Source of the DNA: an uncultured Treponema sp.
GTDB lineage: Bacteria; Spirochaetota; Spirochaetia; Treponematales; Treponemataceae
Assembly: GCA_947165795.1 (NCBI GenBank)
Contig: CAMVBP010000005.1
Coordinates: forward strand, 1 to 22,900
DNA: 22,900 nucleotides
Reading direction: 5' to 3'
Shown here in pieces: positions 1 through 7,231 of the stretch (its first letter is position 1; each line of letters begins with the position of its first letter). The translations under genes and the position numbers were made by a program. The notes beneath the pieces were generated by a model. The model had not been told where the DNA came from. It searched no databases and was given only the letters and a program-made list of their open reading frames with translations.

Positions 1-2
1 GC

Positions 3-23
3 CCTGCTGCCTCTGGCAGCAGG
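3..23. repeat. GC-rich perfect inverted repeat at window edge
   Basis: Positions 3-11 (CCTGCTGCC) and 15-23 (GGCAGCAGG) form a perfect 9-bp stem around a 3-nt loop. It is strikingly GC-rich for this DNA and lies 41 nt beyond the stop codon of the minus-strand gene ending at 64. It could be the stem of a minus-strand terminator whose T-run falls outside the window, or a dispersed repeat cut by the window edge. The sequence cannot decide between these. Confidence 0.5.
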
Positions 24-63
24 AAGCACCCATAAAAATATTCAACTTTCTAAAAGCTTTTTT

Positions 64-1512
64 TTAATCATTCCATAATTTATAAGTTTTGCCGGTCTGA
101 ATAATTTCAAAATTATCGCAAGTATCTATTGCAATTTCTATGTATGGATATTCTTCACATTTTCTAAACAAAATACCATCATCGTGTGTCATTCCATAAA
201 AAGATGAAATGCAGGTAAATGAAATACATAAATAAGGTTCTTCATCATCATCTGAACTACCATAAAAATAGCCGCCATAACCGTCTATAAAATCCGAATA
301 AGATTTAACTTCCAGAAATTTTGCAATTTTTCCGTCGACAATTGAATAATAGAAAAATTCAAAATGGAAAATCACATCGTTTTCATAAACCTTTTTCCGC
401 ATTCGGATTAAAGGTCCCGGAAGATCAATTTTTGTATTTTCATATGAAAAAATTCTTAATTCATCATTTTTGGTTATTTTAAAATCTTTTGTGTATTCTG
501 AAGGAATTTCTGCCTCATAAACTTTATTTGTCTTTGGACTTGTATACGTAATTTTTGATTTATCTGAACTTAAACTAAGAGAATCTCCCGTAATAATTGA
601 ACCAAATTCTGTAACAAGCATATGATTTACAGGATGCATCTGGCGCATATCCTGAACCATATCCCAATATTCATTAAAAATATAATTACCAAAAAGTTCT
701 CTATTACATTTGCAAATTCCAGCCTGAACAAGCTTTAATTTGTTCAGTACCATACTTCTTAGATGTTCTTCACATTTTGCATCATCCCAATCATGATCTT
801 CCATATATTTAAATTGTTGACTGGAATAAAGATCATAAAAAGAATTTCCGTCTAAAATGTCGTATAAATGCGGAGAATTAAAAGGAATATTATATTCGTA
901 ATTTATGAAATCCTCTGCTGTAAAATAAATTTCACCTGTTAAAGTAAAATTTTCATAGGCTTGGTCATATGTTCTTTCATAAATATTGTATTCATAATTT
1001 TTAAGATAACCGCCAAAAACCCAGCCAAATTCAGGTTCTGAAGTTTCCCATAAAAATCTTGGAATAAGAATTTCTACCCACGCGCTTTTTATATTATCAA
1101 CTGTAACTTCCGGACCAAGACAAGTTATTGTTACTCTAAAATTATCAGGAAGAAGACAAATTTTTTCTGCTTTCAAAGAAGGACTTTTTCTAACCCTTAA
1201 ACCTTCTTTTGAATCAACTGCCATCCAGTTAACCAAATCATAATCCTGGTGTTCAATATTTGAATCGTAAAATCGTTCAAGTTCTTTTGGAATTGTTTCG
1301 ATTTTTTTGCGATTCAAATTTGTTCTTGTGATTTTTAAAAGTTCATTTATGTTTTTTATATATTCCTCGGAATAAATTACTGATTCTTTTGTTATTTGAC
1401 TTATTGCATCATCCTGCAAAATTGTATAATCACCGGTTTTTTGGGCGAAAATATTGCAGGCAGAAAATATTCCAAAAACAAAAATCAAAGTCTTTTTTAA
1501 ATATATTTTCAT
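64..1512 (-). CDS. Secreted protein with SH3-like domain, unknown function
   Basis: This 482-residue protein has a signal peptide (hydrophobic residues about 8-22, cleavage probably after the FAQ at 22-24), so it is exported. Residues about 96-172 look like a bacterial SH3 (SH3b) domain, with the typical pattern GLRVRKSPS followed by a hydrophobic strand and WVEI...GWVFGGYL. The long C-terminal part (about 180-482) is rich in Asp, Tyr and Phe and is not recognised. SH3b domains usually bind cell wall or protein ligands, so a periplasmic or envelope role is inferred. It is the last gene of a three-gene minus-strand operon, 26 nt after the SH3 gene 1539-2405, with which it shares signal peptide plus SH3b layout. 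ATG start. No catalytic motif is visible. Confidence 0.8.
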   Translation of the reverse strand: MKIYLKKTLIFVFGIFSACNIFAQKTGDYTILQDDAISQITKESVIYSEEYIKNINELLKITRTNLNRKKIETIPKELERFYDSNIEHQDYDLVNWMAVDSKEGLRVRKSPSLKAEKICLLPDNFRVTITCLGPEVTVDNIKSAWVEILIPRFLWETSEPEFGWVFGGYLKNYEYNIYERTYDQAYENFTLTGEIYFTAEDFINYEYNIPFNSPHLYDILDGNSFYDLYSSQQFKYMEDHDWDDAKCEEHLRSMVLNKLKLVQAGICKCNRELFGNYIFNEYWDMVQDMRQMHPVNHMLVTEFGSIITGDSLSLSSDKSKITYTSPKTNKVYEAEIPSEYTKDFKITKNDELRIFSYENTKIDLPGPLIRMRKKVYENDVIFHFEFFYYSIVDGKIAKFLEVKSYSDFIDGYGGYFYGSSDDDEEPYLCISFTCISSFYGMTHDDGILFRKCEEYPYIEIAIDTCDNFEIIQTGKTYKLWND

Positions 1513-1538
1513 GCAGGCTCCATTTAAATCATTTTCTT

Positions 1539-2405
1539 TTATTTATTTATATGCTCTTTTACTTCCAAGAATATACACGGAAAAAGATGATAATCTATTT
1601 CGTTATTCTCCCATTCACGCCAGCGTACACTATATGTTTTTTTCGGGAAAATTAAATAAGGCTGTATTCCCACTTCATCTTCATCAAAGAGATCTGTTTT
1701 TACAATTTCACAAAAATAATAATACGGCTTTTCGGCCCTGCTTGTTTCATAAAAACTAAATAAATTTGCCCTGTCATAATAAGTTTCACCAATCTGAATT
1801 TTTTCAGAAACGACTATAATTGTCGGATCTTCATATCCTGTATCATAGTCCACAGAAAAAAATACAGAAAAATCTGTAACAGGGGTTTCTTCATTAAACA
1901 AAGTCAATTTTGGATTTGTTGATGAATTAATTAAATAAACATTTCTGTCTCTTATATATAAAAATTCATCTTTCACATATCTTTTGCTAACCCAATCAGT
2001 TTCATGAGGAATTCGCCATTTAAAATATGCCATGTAGCAGATATATTCTGAATTTGATTTGTCATCAAAATCAACTTCAATAAAATTTGGTGTCATGTAT
2101 CTTCCCAAAACATAGCCTTCGCCTTTTGAACAGGAAATTTTAAACCACCATGCATATGTACCTTTTACAAGTTCTTCTGATTCTTTGAAGAATTCTTTTA
2201 TGTGTACAATTTCTCCCGCATTAAGCTTAAATAAAACTTTTCCTCCTGGAAAATCATCATGTACTGTTACATTATTTTTTGTGATTATATAATCCGGATA
2301 AGTTTCCGCATATCTGTTGGCAATATCATTATCACAATATAATTCTTCCGCAAATAAAATTCCTGAAGAAATTAACAGAATCAAACTTAAAATCAACTTT
2401 TTCAT
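1539..2405 (-). CDS. Secreted SH3-domain protein, unknown function
   Basis: The start is placed at the ATG ending at 2405, giving 288 residues. It begins with a clean signal peptide (MKKLILSL..., cleavage near residue 19, ILFA/EE), and GGG lies about 8 nt upstream. A longer reading frame reaches 2480 but would overlap the upstream gene and bury the signal peptide. Residues about 40-107 form an SH3b-like domain (ITKNNVTVHD at the start, GEGYVLGRYM at the end). The remaining C-terminal part is unrecognised. The upstream membrane-protein gene stops at 2408, only 2 nt before this start, so the two are probably translationally coupled. Likely acts in the periplasm or at the envelope; function unknown. 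Confidence 0.78.
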   Translation of the reverse strand: MKKLILSLILLISSGILFAEELYCDNDIANRYAETYPDYIITKNNVTVHDDFPGGKVLFKLNAGEIVHIKEFFKESEELVKGTYAWWFKISCSKGEGYVLGRYMTPNFIEVDFDDKSNSEYICYMAYFKWRIPHETDWVSKRYVKDEFLYIRDRNVYLINSSTNPKLTLFNEETPVTDFSVFFSVDYDTGYEDPTIIVVSEKIQIGETYYDRANLFSFYETSRAEKPYYYFCEIVKTDLFDEDEVGIQPYLIFPKKTYSVRWREWENNEIDYHLFPCIFLEVKEHINK

Positions 2406-2407
2406 TT

Positions 2408-2935
2408 TTATACCCATGGCCTTGCAAATGCACATAAAAATAAAATTATTAACATGCATTTTATTGGATTTTCTATACAAATATATCTTTGTATAGTTTT
2501 ATTGTTCAAATATGTGACAATCATTTTTTCCCACTTTACCTGTCCAAAAATCATAAAAATGATTATTAAACAAATCAACAGAAACATCGCCGCTACAAAA
2601 AATTCCTTGTCTGTAAAATAACCACATGCGGCGCAAAAAGGCAACATTAAAACAAAAAATCCTAAAATATTTATTAAATACATTGGAAAAAACCACATAT
2701 TAGAAATTTCAAAATCTACATCTGCTGAATGCTTCCGAGTCCACAAAATTCCAATTATTGAATTGATTAATAAATAAGTTCCTAAAAGAATATAATAAAC
2801 TATGATAAAATCAATACCAAAAATAGGATCTATATTCAAATACAATATCATTCTATACATAATAGCTAAAATAAAAACGAGAAAATCAATTATTAAATAA
2901 AAACAGAATAAAACAGATTTTAGTTTTTTATTCAT
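2408..2935 (-). CDS. Small integral membrane protein, unknown function
   Basis: A 175-residue protein with about five hydrophobic segments (roughly residues 8-30, 41-64, 82-104, 111-131 and 157-171) and short charged loops, so it lies in the inner membrane. It has no recognisable catalytic motif. The start is supported by GAGG 5 nt upstream of the ATG (minus strand AGAGAGGAAAAATG). It is the first gene of the operon with the two SH3-domain secreted proteins. The 2-nt gap to the next gene suggests coupled translation and perhaps a joint function. It is divergent from the acyl-CoA synthetase gene at 3056. The family is not recognised. Confidence 0.75.
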   Translation of the reverse strand: MNKKLKSVLFCFYLIIDFLVFILAIMYRMILYLNIDPIFGIDFIIVYYILLGTYLLINSIIGILWTRKHSADVDFEISNMWFFPMYLINILGFFVLMLPFCAACGYFTDKEFFVAAMFLLICLIIIFMIFGQVKWEKMIVTYLNNKTIQRYICIENPIKCMLIILFLCAFARPWV

Positions 2936-3018
2936 TTTTCCTCTCTGTCTTTTTTATATTAAATAAAAACAAAAAAAAATTCATCCGCTAAATCACCCGC
3001 CAAAAATTATTATTAAAA

Positions 3019-3047
3019 TTGCAGAAATATTTTTTGTACGTTATAAT
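3019..3047 (+). promoter_or_regulatory. Promoter placing the start site at the ATG (leaderless)
   Basis: A perfect -10 TATAAT (3042-3047) lies 17 nt after TTGCAG (3019-3024, a partial -35 match). The coding ATG is at 3056, so transcription should begin within a few bases of, or at, the ATG. No Shine-Dalgarno sequence lies between them. The -10 and spacing are seen directly; the leaderless transcript is inferred. Confidence 0.6.
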
Positions 3048-3055
3048 CTTTTATT

Positions 3056-4690
3056 ATGCCAATTACAAAATATCTAGAAAAAAATGCAGAGCTTTATGCT
3101 AATGACTGTGCTCTTGTTGAATTGAATCCTGAAGTTAGGGATACAAGAAGAATTACCTGGAAAGAATTTGACTTAACTCAACCTGAACCGAATTTGCCTT
3201 ACCGCCGCGAAATCAGCTGGCGTATTTTTAATGAAAAAGCAAATCGCTGTGCTCATTATCTTTTGGAGCGCGGAGTTCGTCGTGGAGATAAAGTTGGAAT
3301 TTTAATGATGAACTGTCTTGAATGGCTTCCAATTTATTTTGGAATTTTAAAGACAGGAGCCTTAGCTGTTCCGCTCAATTTCCGTTATGCCTCGGATGAA
3401 ATTGATTATTGTCTGAATCTTGCAGATATTTCTGTTTTATTTTTTGGGCCGGAATTTATCGGACGTCTTGAAGCTATTTCAGAAAAAATTATGCAGCGCC
3501 GGCTTTTGATTTACGTTGGAGAAGGAATTCCTCCAAGTTTTTCGGAAAGCTATTTTATGTCTGCAATGAATTATTCATCTGAAAATTTAAATATAGAAAT
3601 TACTGATGATGATGAAGCCGCTATTTATTTCAGCTCGGGAACAACAGGTTTTCCAAAAGCAATTTTGCACAAGCATCGTGCACTTATGCATTCTGCGGCA
3701 GTTGAGCAGAATCATCACGGTCAGACAAAGGATGATGTTTTCCTTTGTATTCCACCGCTTTATCATACAGGCGCAAAAATGCACTGGTTTGGTTCATTAA
3801 TTTCCGGAGGCAAGGCTGTTTTGCTTCGCGGTACAAAACCTGAAACTGTTTTAAAAGCTGTTTCTGATGAACGCTGTACAATCGTATGGCTGCTTGTTCC
3901 TTGGGCTCAGGATATTCTTGATAGCCTTGACCGCGGCGATTTGAAAATTTCTGATTTCCAGCTTGATCAGTGGCGTCTTATGCACATAGGCGCTCAGCCT
4001 GTTCCTAAAAAACTTATTGAAGACTGGAAAAAATATTTCCCTCATCATGATTATGATACAAACTACGGACTTTCAGAAAGTATTGGCCCTGGTTGTGTTC
4101 ATCTTGGCGTTGGAAATGATCATAAAATTGGTGCAATTGGAATTCCGGGTTATGGCTGGAAGGTTAAAATTGTAGACGAACATAGAAAAGAAGTTGCTCA
4201 GGGCGAAGTTGGTGAACTTGCCGTTTTTGGTCCTGGTGTAATGGTATGCTACTACAAAAATCCGGAAGCAACTGCTGAAGTTATGGATAAAGAAGGCTGG
4301 CTCTACACCGGAGATATGGCTATGATGGATCCAGACGGATTTATTTACCTTGTTGACCGCAAAAAAGACGTAATTATTACTGGCGGTGAAAACCTTTATC
4401 CTGTTCAGATTGAAGATTTCCTGCACAAGATGGAAGCCGTAAAAGACGTTGCCGTTATTGGTCTAGCAGATAAACGCCTTGGCGAAATTGCCGCTGCAAT
4501 TATTGAAGTAAAACAAGGTTATACCTGCACGGAAGAAGACGTAAATAATTTCTGTATGGAACTTCCAAAGTACAAGCGACCAAAAAAGATTATTTTTGCG
4601 CCTGTTCCACGTAACCCGACAGGAAAAATTGAAAAGCCAAAGCTGCGCGAAATGTACCGCACAGAAGATCCTTTCAAAGTGATGCAGTAA
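3056..4690 (+). CDS. AMP-forming acyl-CoA synthetase (fatty acid/aryl acid ligase)
   Basis: A 544-residue member of the class I adenylate-forming (ANL) family, which activates a carboxylic acid with ATP to an acyl-AMP and transfers it to CoA. All core motifs are visible: the phosphate loop SSGTTGFPK at about 193-201, YGLSES at 337-342, TGD at 418-420, DRKKD at 434-438, and PTGK with the catalytic C-terminal lysine at K524. The N-terminus (MPITKYLEKNAELY) looks complete and typical, which supports this ATG despite the absence of a ribosome binding site. Length fits the family. Substrate cannot be read from sequence; medium/long-chain fatty acids or aromatic acids are possible. It is monocistronic, followed by terminators and a tetR gene that may respond to acyl-CoA. 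It may provide substrate for the acyl carrier operon 2 kb downstream (inference). Confidence 0.92.
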   Translation: MPITKYLEKNAELYANDCALVELNPEVRDTRRITWKEFDLTQPEPNLPYRREISWRIFNEKANRCAHYLLERGVRRGDKVGILMMNCLEWLPIYFGILKTGALAVPLNFRYASDEIDYCLNLADISVLFFGPEFIGRLEAISEKIMQRRLLIYVGEGIPPSFSESYFMSAMNYSSENLNIEITDDDEAAIYFSSGTTGFPKAILHKHRALMHSAAVEQNHHGQTKDDVFLCIPPLYHTGAKMHWFGSLISGGKAVLLRGTKPETVLKAVSDERCTIVWLLVPWAQDILDSLDRGDLKISDFQLDQWRLMHIGAQPVPKKLIEDWKKYFPHHDYDTNYGLSESIGPGCVHLGVGNDHKIGAIGIPGYGWKVKIVDEHRKEVAQGEVGELAVFGPGVMVCYYKNPEATAEVMDKEGWLYTGDMAMMDPDGFIYLVDRKKDVIITGGENLYPVQIEDFLHKMEAVKDVAVIGLADKRLGEIAAAIIEVKQGYTCTEEDVNNFCMELPKYKRPKKIIFAPVPRNPTGKIEKPKLREMYRTEDPFKVMQ

Positions 4691-4719
4691 TAATTAAAAG
4701 CAGAGATTAAGCTTAATCT

Positions 4720-4755
4720 GCGGTGGTTGAGGCACTCGAAACCATCCGCATTTTT
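4720..4755 (+). terminator. Rho-independent terminator of the acyl-CoA synthetase gene
   Basis: The arms GCGGTGGTT (4720-4728) and AACCATCCGC (4740-4749) pair with one bulged base and are followed by TTTTT at 4751-4755. The element lies 30 nt after the stop codon. A second small palindrome (ATTAAGCTTAAT, about 4706-4717) precedes it. Confidence 0.7.
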
Positions 4756-4775
4756 GCTTTGCAAAAAGTGACACT

Positions 4776-4814
4776 AAAAAACCGAATGTTAGTTAGGACA
4801 TTCGGTTTTTTTTT
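4776..4814. terminator. Strong bidirectional terminator
   Basis: A perfect 9-bp stem (ACCGAATGT 4781-4789, ACATTCGGT 4798-4806) is flanked by an A-run on the left and nine T residues on the right, so it can work on both strands. It isolates the acyl-CoA synthetase gene from tetR. The loop contains GTTAGTTAG (4788-4796 with the stem edge), a half-site of the palindrome found at the tetR promoter. Confidence 0.85.
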
Positions 4815-4853
4815 ATCTATTTTTTTCCGTTCTTTTATAAAATTTGTATTAAA

Positions 4854-4871
4854 CTAATTAACGTTAGTTAC
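4854..4871. promoter_or_regulatory. Probable TetR-family operator upstream of tetR
   Basis: The 18-bp near-palindrome CTAATTAAC/GTTAGTTAC has 7 of 9 half-site positions symmetric. It is centred 22 nt before the tetR start codon, where it would overlap the promoter start region. It matches the palindrome upstream of the amidohydrolase gene (19797-19814) at 14 of 18 positions in the same phase. TetR-family proteins typically autoregulate through such palindromes; binding by the adjacent regulator is inferred. Confidence 0.55.
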
Positions 4872-4884
4872 CGATATTTATAAT

Positions 4885-5547
4885 ATGAGTAAGAAGAATA
4901 TTTCGCAGGAGAAAATCATTCAAGCATTTATTTCTTCTGCATTTGAAAAAAGTGCCGGTGCGACCTCATTATCTGATATTTCAGAAATTCTGGAAATAAA
5001 GAAGGCCTCACTTTACAATCATTTTGAAAGTAGAGATTCCATGTACGAAGCTACTTTGGAATTCTGTTCTCAGGAAATTGCAAAAGCATGTCTTTTGCAG
5101 GAAAATTCTCTTGAGCAGATAAAATCTCCAAAATGTACTCTTTCTTCATTTTTCAAAAAACAGATTACACACTTTTTTGAAATTTATGAAAACGAACCTC
5201 TCTTCCAGATGTATGTTTTTGTTCATTCAGAACAATATTTTAATTTGAATGCACTCAACACCGTGCAGAAAGAAGTTGAAAAACTTTGTGATGAAGTAAA
5301 ATCTGTTTTAAAAGCTTTTGCCGACTGCAAAAAAATTAAAAACAAAACAGAAAAAGAACTTCGTGAACTTTCTTCAGGAATCTGCAATATTATTTTACAG
5401 CAAAGAGATTTATCTATTGCTGCAAGAAAAGAAACTGTCAGACAGAATCCGGAAAGTGGTGTTGGCAGCTTGTTTGCATTACCGGCAGACGAAGCTTCGA
5501 TTAACCGTACATTAAAAATGCTTGATTTCTATTTGAAAGATTTATAG
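4885..5547 (+). CDS. TetR/AcrR-family transcriptional regulator
   Basis: This 220-residue protein has the TetR N-terminal helix-turn-helix at about residues 8-55 (ATSLSDISEILEIKKASLYNHF), followed by an all-helical ligand-binding region without recognisable specificity. TetR proteins are dimeric, usually repress, and release DNA on binding a small molecule. The ligand may be an acyl-CoA, suggested only by the acyl-CoA synthetase upstream and the acyl carrier operon downstream. An 18-bp palindrome directly upstream is the probable operator. The ATG has no clear ribosome binding site and no other plausible start precedes the HTH. The 3' end overlaps the convergent trmN6-type gene by 19 nt. Confidence 0.9.
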   Translation: MSKKNISQEKIIQAFISSAFEKSAGATSLSDISEILEIKKASLYNHFESRDSMYEATLEFCSQEIAKACLLQENSLEQIKSPKCTLSSFFKKQITHFFEIYENEPLFQMYVFVHSEQYFNLNALNTVQKEVEKLCDEVKSVLKAFADCKKIKNKTEKELRELSSGICNIILQQRDLSIAARKETVRQNPESGVGSLFALPADEASINRTLKMLDFYLKDL

Positions 5548-6362
5548 ATCTCCAGTATTTCTTTTGTATAAAACTTTTTATCATTTTTAACTTTTCCTTC
5601 TTGGGCAGGCTTACAGAATTCAGGGGTGTTCTGTAGGCCTGTTTCTTTTTGTGCTTCATAAACATTTAAAACTTTTTCTACCTTAAGTCCCACATTTGCA
5701 TTTTTTCTTGCCTCTATTAAAACAAGATTTGCTTCCTTACCTTCCTGCGGCTGAATTAGTTGAATGCGTTTTGGTACAAGATTACACTTTTCCATAATCG
5801 AAAAAATTTCGCTTAAACGAAATGGCCTGTGAATCATAAAAAATTTTCCATGAGTTGCCAGCAATTGTTCGGCGGTAAAAATTACATCTTCAAGCGTACA
5901 GAAAATTTCGTGTCTTGCTATTGCCTTTGCATCTGTTGGATTATTTTTTCCATGACCTGCAATCATGTACGGAGGATTACAGGTTATACACGAAAAACTG
6001 TGTTTCTTAAAATTGCACAGGGAATTATCTTTTCCCTTGTTATTAACTATCGTTCGTAAGTCTGCATTTATAATTAAGATTTTATTTTTGAGTTCATTTA
6101 TTTCTACACTTTTCTGCGCAAGCTCTGCTGCTTCCTGTTGAATTTCTACGCCTGTAATTTTCTTTACTTTTTTTGAACCAGCAAGTAAAAGAGGAATTAT
6201 TCCATTCCCTGTACAAAGGTCCAAAATATTTTCTTCTTCCTTTAATTCACATAAAGCAAAATTTGCCAGAAGAACTGCATCTATTCCAAACATAAAAGCC
6301 TTTGGATTCTGGAGAATTTTATAGCCGTTTAATAAAGTGTCTGTTTGAATATTTTCGCTCAT
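5529..6362 (-). CDS. trmN6: TrmN6-type tRNA (adenine-N6)-methyltransferase
   Basis: A 277-residue class I SAM-dependent methyltransferase. The SAM-binding motif I is ILDLCTGNGIIPLLL (46-60), the acidic residue of motif II is in GVEIQ (71-75), and the N6-adenine/glutamine signature NPPY is at 129-132. The N-terminal LNGYKILQNPKAFMFGIDAVLLANF is typical of the YfiC/TrmN6 group, which modifies adenine 37 of tRNA1(Val) in E. coli; the exact tRNA target here is inferred. The stretch between the acidic loop and NPPY (about residues 102-125) looks longer than usual and holds one of the recurring palindromes (6043-6060). The -10 ends 6 nt before the ATG, so a leaderless transcript is likely. Convergent with tetR. 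Confidence 0.82.
   Translation of the reverse strand: MSENIQTDTLLNGYKILQNPKAFMFGIDAVLLANFALCELKEEENILDLCTGNGIIPLLLAGSKKVKKITGVEIQQEAAELAQKSVEINELKNKILIINADLRTIVNNKGKDNSLCNFKKHSFSCITCNPPYMIAGHGKNNPTDAKAIARHEIFCTLEDVIFTAEQLLATHGKFFMIHRPFRLSEIFSIMEKCNLVPKRIQLIQPQEGKEANLVLIEARKNANVGLKVEKVLNVYEAQKETGLQNTPEFCKPAQEGKVKNDKKFYTKEILEIYKSFK
6043..6060. repeat. Copy of recurring 18-bp palindrome inside trmN6
   Basis: TTAACTATC/GTTCGTAAG matches the consensus CTAACKAACGTTMGTTAG at 15 of 18 positions. Over 6044-6062 it is 18/19 identical to 13940-13958 in the MMPL exporter gene, although the two genes are unrelated. Confidence 0.4.
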
Positions 6363-6368
6363 TAAGTA

Positions 6369-6398
6369 AATATATCAAATTTATTTTTGCAACGGCAA
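6369..6398 (-). promoter_or_regulatory. trmN6 promoter, probably leaderless
   Basis: On the minus strand, TTGCCG (6393-6398) and TATATT (6369-6374) are separated by 18 nt. The -10 ends 6 nt before the ATG at 6362, so the start site would fall on or next to the start codon. No ribosome binding site fits in the 6-nt gap. Confidence 0.5.
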
Positions 6399-6629
6399 TA
6401 AGTGGTTTTTATTCATGTTCTGATATCTGAACAGTCTGCCGCGAAATTGATTTTTTAATTACCTGAATTATTCTCCGATTCAAAATTTTTCATTCATTCA
6501 CTCAGGTCTTCGCAATTTATTTATTCGCCGGAAAATTTTCCACGTTTCAAAATTTTTTATATATTTTTACAGTTCTTTGCGAACCCCGCCACTCAGTTTC
6601 CATCGACCTTTTGAACAAGTGTCTTCTTA

Positions 6630-6658
6630 TTGTAATTATTCTTTATTTATAGTAAACT
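6630..6658 (+). promoter_or_regulatory. Candidate promoter of the acyl carrier/export operon
   Basis: TTGTAA (6630-6635), a 17-nt spacer and TAAACT (6653-6658) form a partial match. TATAGT at 6648-6653 is an alternative -10 with a poorer -35. The first gene follows at 6694 with ribosome binding site GAGGG at 6683-6687. The region is clear but the exact hexamers are not. Confidence 0.35.
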
Positions 6659-6693
6659 TATAAAAATATATTAATGTGTTTTGAGGGTTCAGG

Positions 6694-6954
6694 ATGGATG
6701 AATTAAAAAACGAAATCAAAAAGACAATAATTTCTGCACTGCAATTGGAAGATATTGAGCCTGAAAATATTGTTGATTCAGAACCTCTTTTTGGTGAAGG
6801 TCTTGGACTTGATTCCATAGATGCTCTGGAACTTGGTGTAGCACTTAAGAAAAAATTTGGAATCAAATTTTCTGCTGAAAGTTCAGAAAATAAAAAACAC
6901 TTTGCTTCGGTTAATGCACTGGCAGATTACATTTCCAGTGAAAAAAATAAATAG
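6694..6954 (+). CDS. Acyl carrier protein (first of pair)
   Basis: An 86-residue acidic acyl carrier protein. The phosphopantetheine attachment serine is S41 in GLGLDSIDALEL; the segment GEGLGLDSIDALELGVALKK is the form seen in aryl-polyene-type carriers rather than the housekeeping AcpP. A holo-ACP synthase must convert it to the active form. Ribosome binding site GAGGG lies 6 nt before the ATG. It is the first gene of the operon. The second carrier follows with a 10-nt gap, and the stop codon of this gene overlaps the next gene's ribosome binding site, suggesting coupled translation. It probably carries the starter or intermediate loaded by the ligase two genes downstream. Confidence 0.92.
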   Translation: MDELKNEIKKTIISALQLEDIEPENIVDSEPLFGEGLGLDSIDALELGVALKKKFGIKFSAESSENKKHFASVNALADYISSEKNK

Positions 6955-6964
6955 GAGAAATTTT

Positions 6965-7216
6965 ATGTCTAAAGACGAAATTTTTGACAAGCTTAAGAGT
7001 ATTCTTGTTTCAGAATTTGAATTGGACGAAGGTGACGTAACTCCAGATGCACTTCTTGGAGATGACTTGGATTTGGATTCCATTGATTCAATCGACTTGA
7101 TTGTTAAGATGAAGGAATTTATGCCTGCTGATAAAGGAAATGTTGACCCTTCAATTTTCAAGACTGTAAAAACAGTACAGGATGTTGTAGACGCACTTGT
7201 TCCTTACATGGCATAA
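6965..7216 (+). CDS. Acyl carrier protein (second of pair)
   Basis: The ATG at 6965 gives 83 residues and has AGGAGA at 6953-6958; a longer open frame from 6857 merely overlaps the first carrier. The phosphopantetheine serine is S39 in DLDLDSIDSIDL, within a strongly acidic helix. The sequence differs enough from the first carrier to suggest separate tasks, for example one carrier for the starter and one for the modified chain, as in aryl-polyene systems that also have two carriers. The division of labour is inference. A 15-nt gap without an obvious ribosome binding site precedes the ligase fusion gene. Confidence 0.92.
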   Translation: MSKDEIFDKLKSILVSEFELDEGDVTPDALLGDDLDLDSIDSIDLIVKMKEFMPADKGNVDPSIFKTVKTVQDVVDALVPYMA

Positions 7217-7231
7217 CAAAAATACCATAAT

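Larger units (their letters stand above)
6363..6693. other. Divergent intergenic region between trmN6 and the nine-gene operon
   Basis: 331 bp with no supported gene or RNA. It holds the trmN6 promoter (6369-6398), the probable operon promoter near 6630-6658, and two symmetric sites that could bind regulators: GTTCTGATATCTGAAC at 6417-6432 (14 of 16 symmetric) and the perfect 12-bp palindrome GGAAAATTTTCC at 6530-6541. Neither resembles the CTAAC...GTTAG palindrome at tetR. Confidence 0.6.

Noticed and set aside
1389..1759. Overlapping plus-strand open frames
   Set aside because: They lie opposite the two SH3-domain genes, which have signal peptides and clear domains; no start signals.
4073..4426. 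117-residue minus-strand open frame
   Set aside because: It is antisense to conserved motifs of the acyl-CoA synthetase; a shadow frame.
4879..4884. TATAAT directly before the tetR ATG as a -10 element
   Set aside because: It abuts the ATG, so transcription would start inside the gene; probably chance in AT-rich DNA.
6530..6541. GGAAAATTTTCC palindrome as a definite operator
   Set aside because: Short, AT-rich and easily formed by chance; noted only as part of the intergenic description.
6857..6964. Upstream extension of the second carrier protein
   Set aside because: The extension overlaps the first carrier gene out of frame; AGGAGA before 6965 marks the true start.
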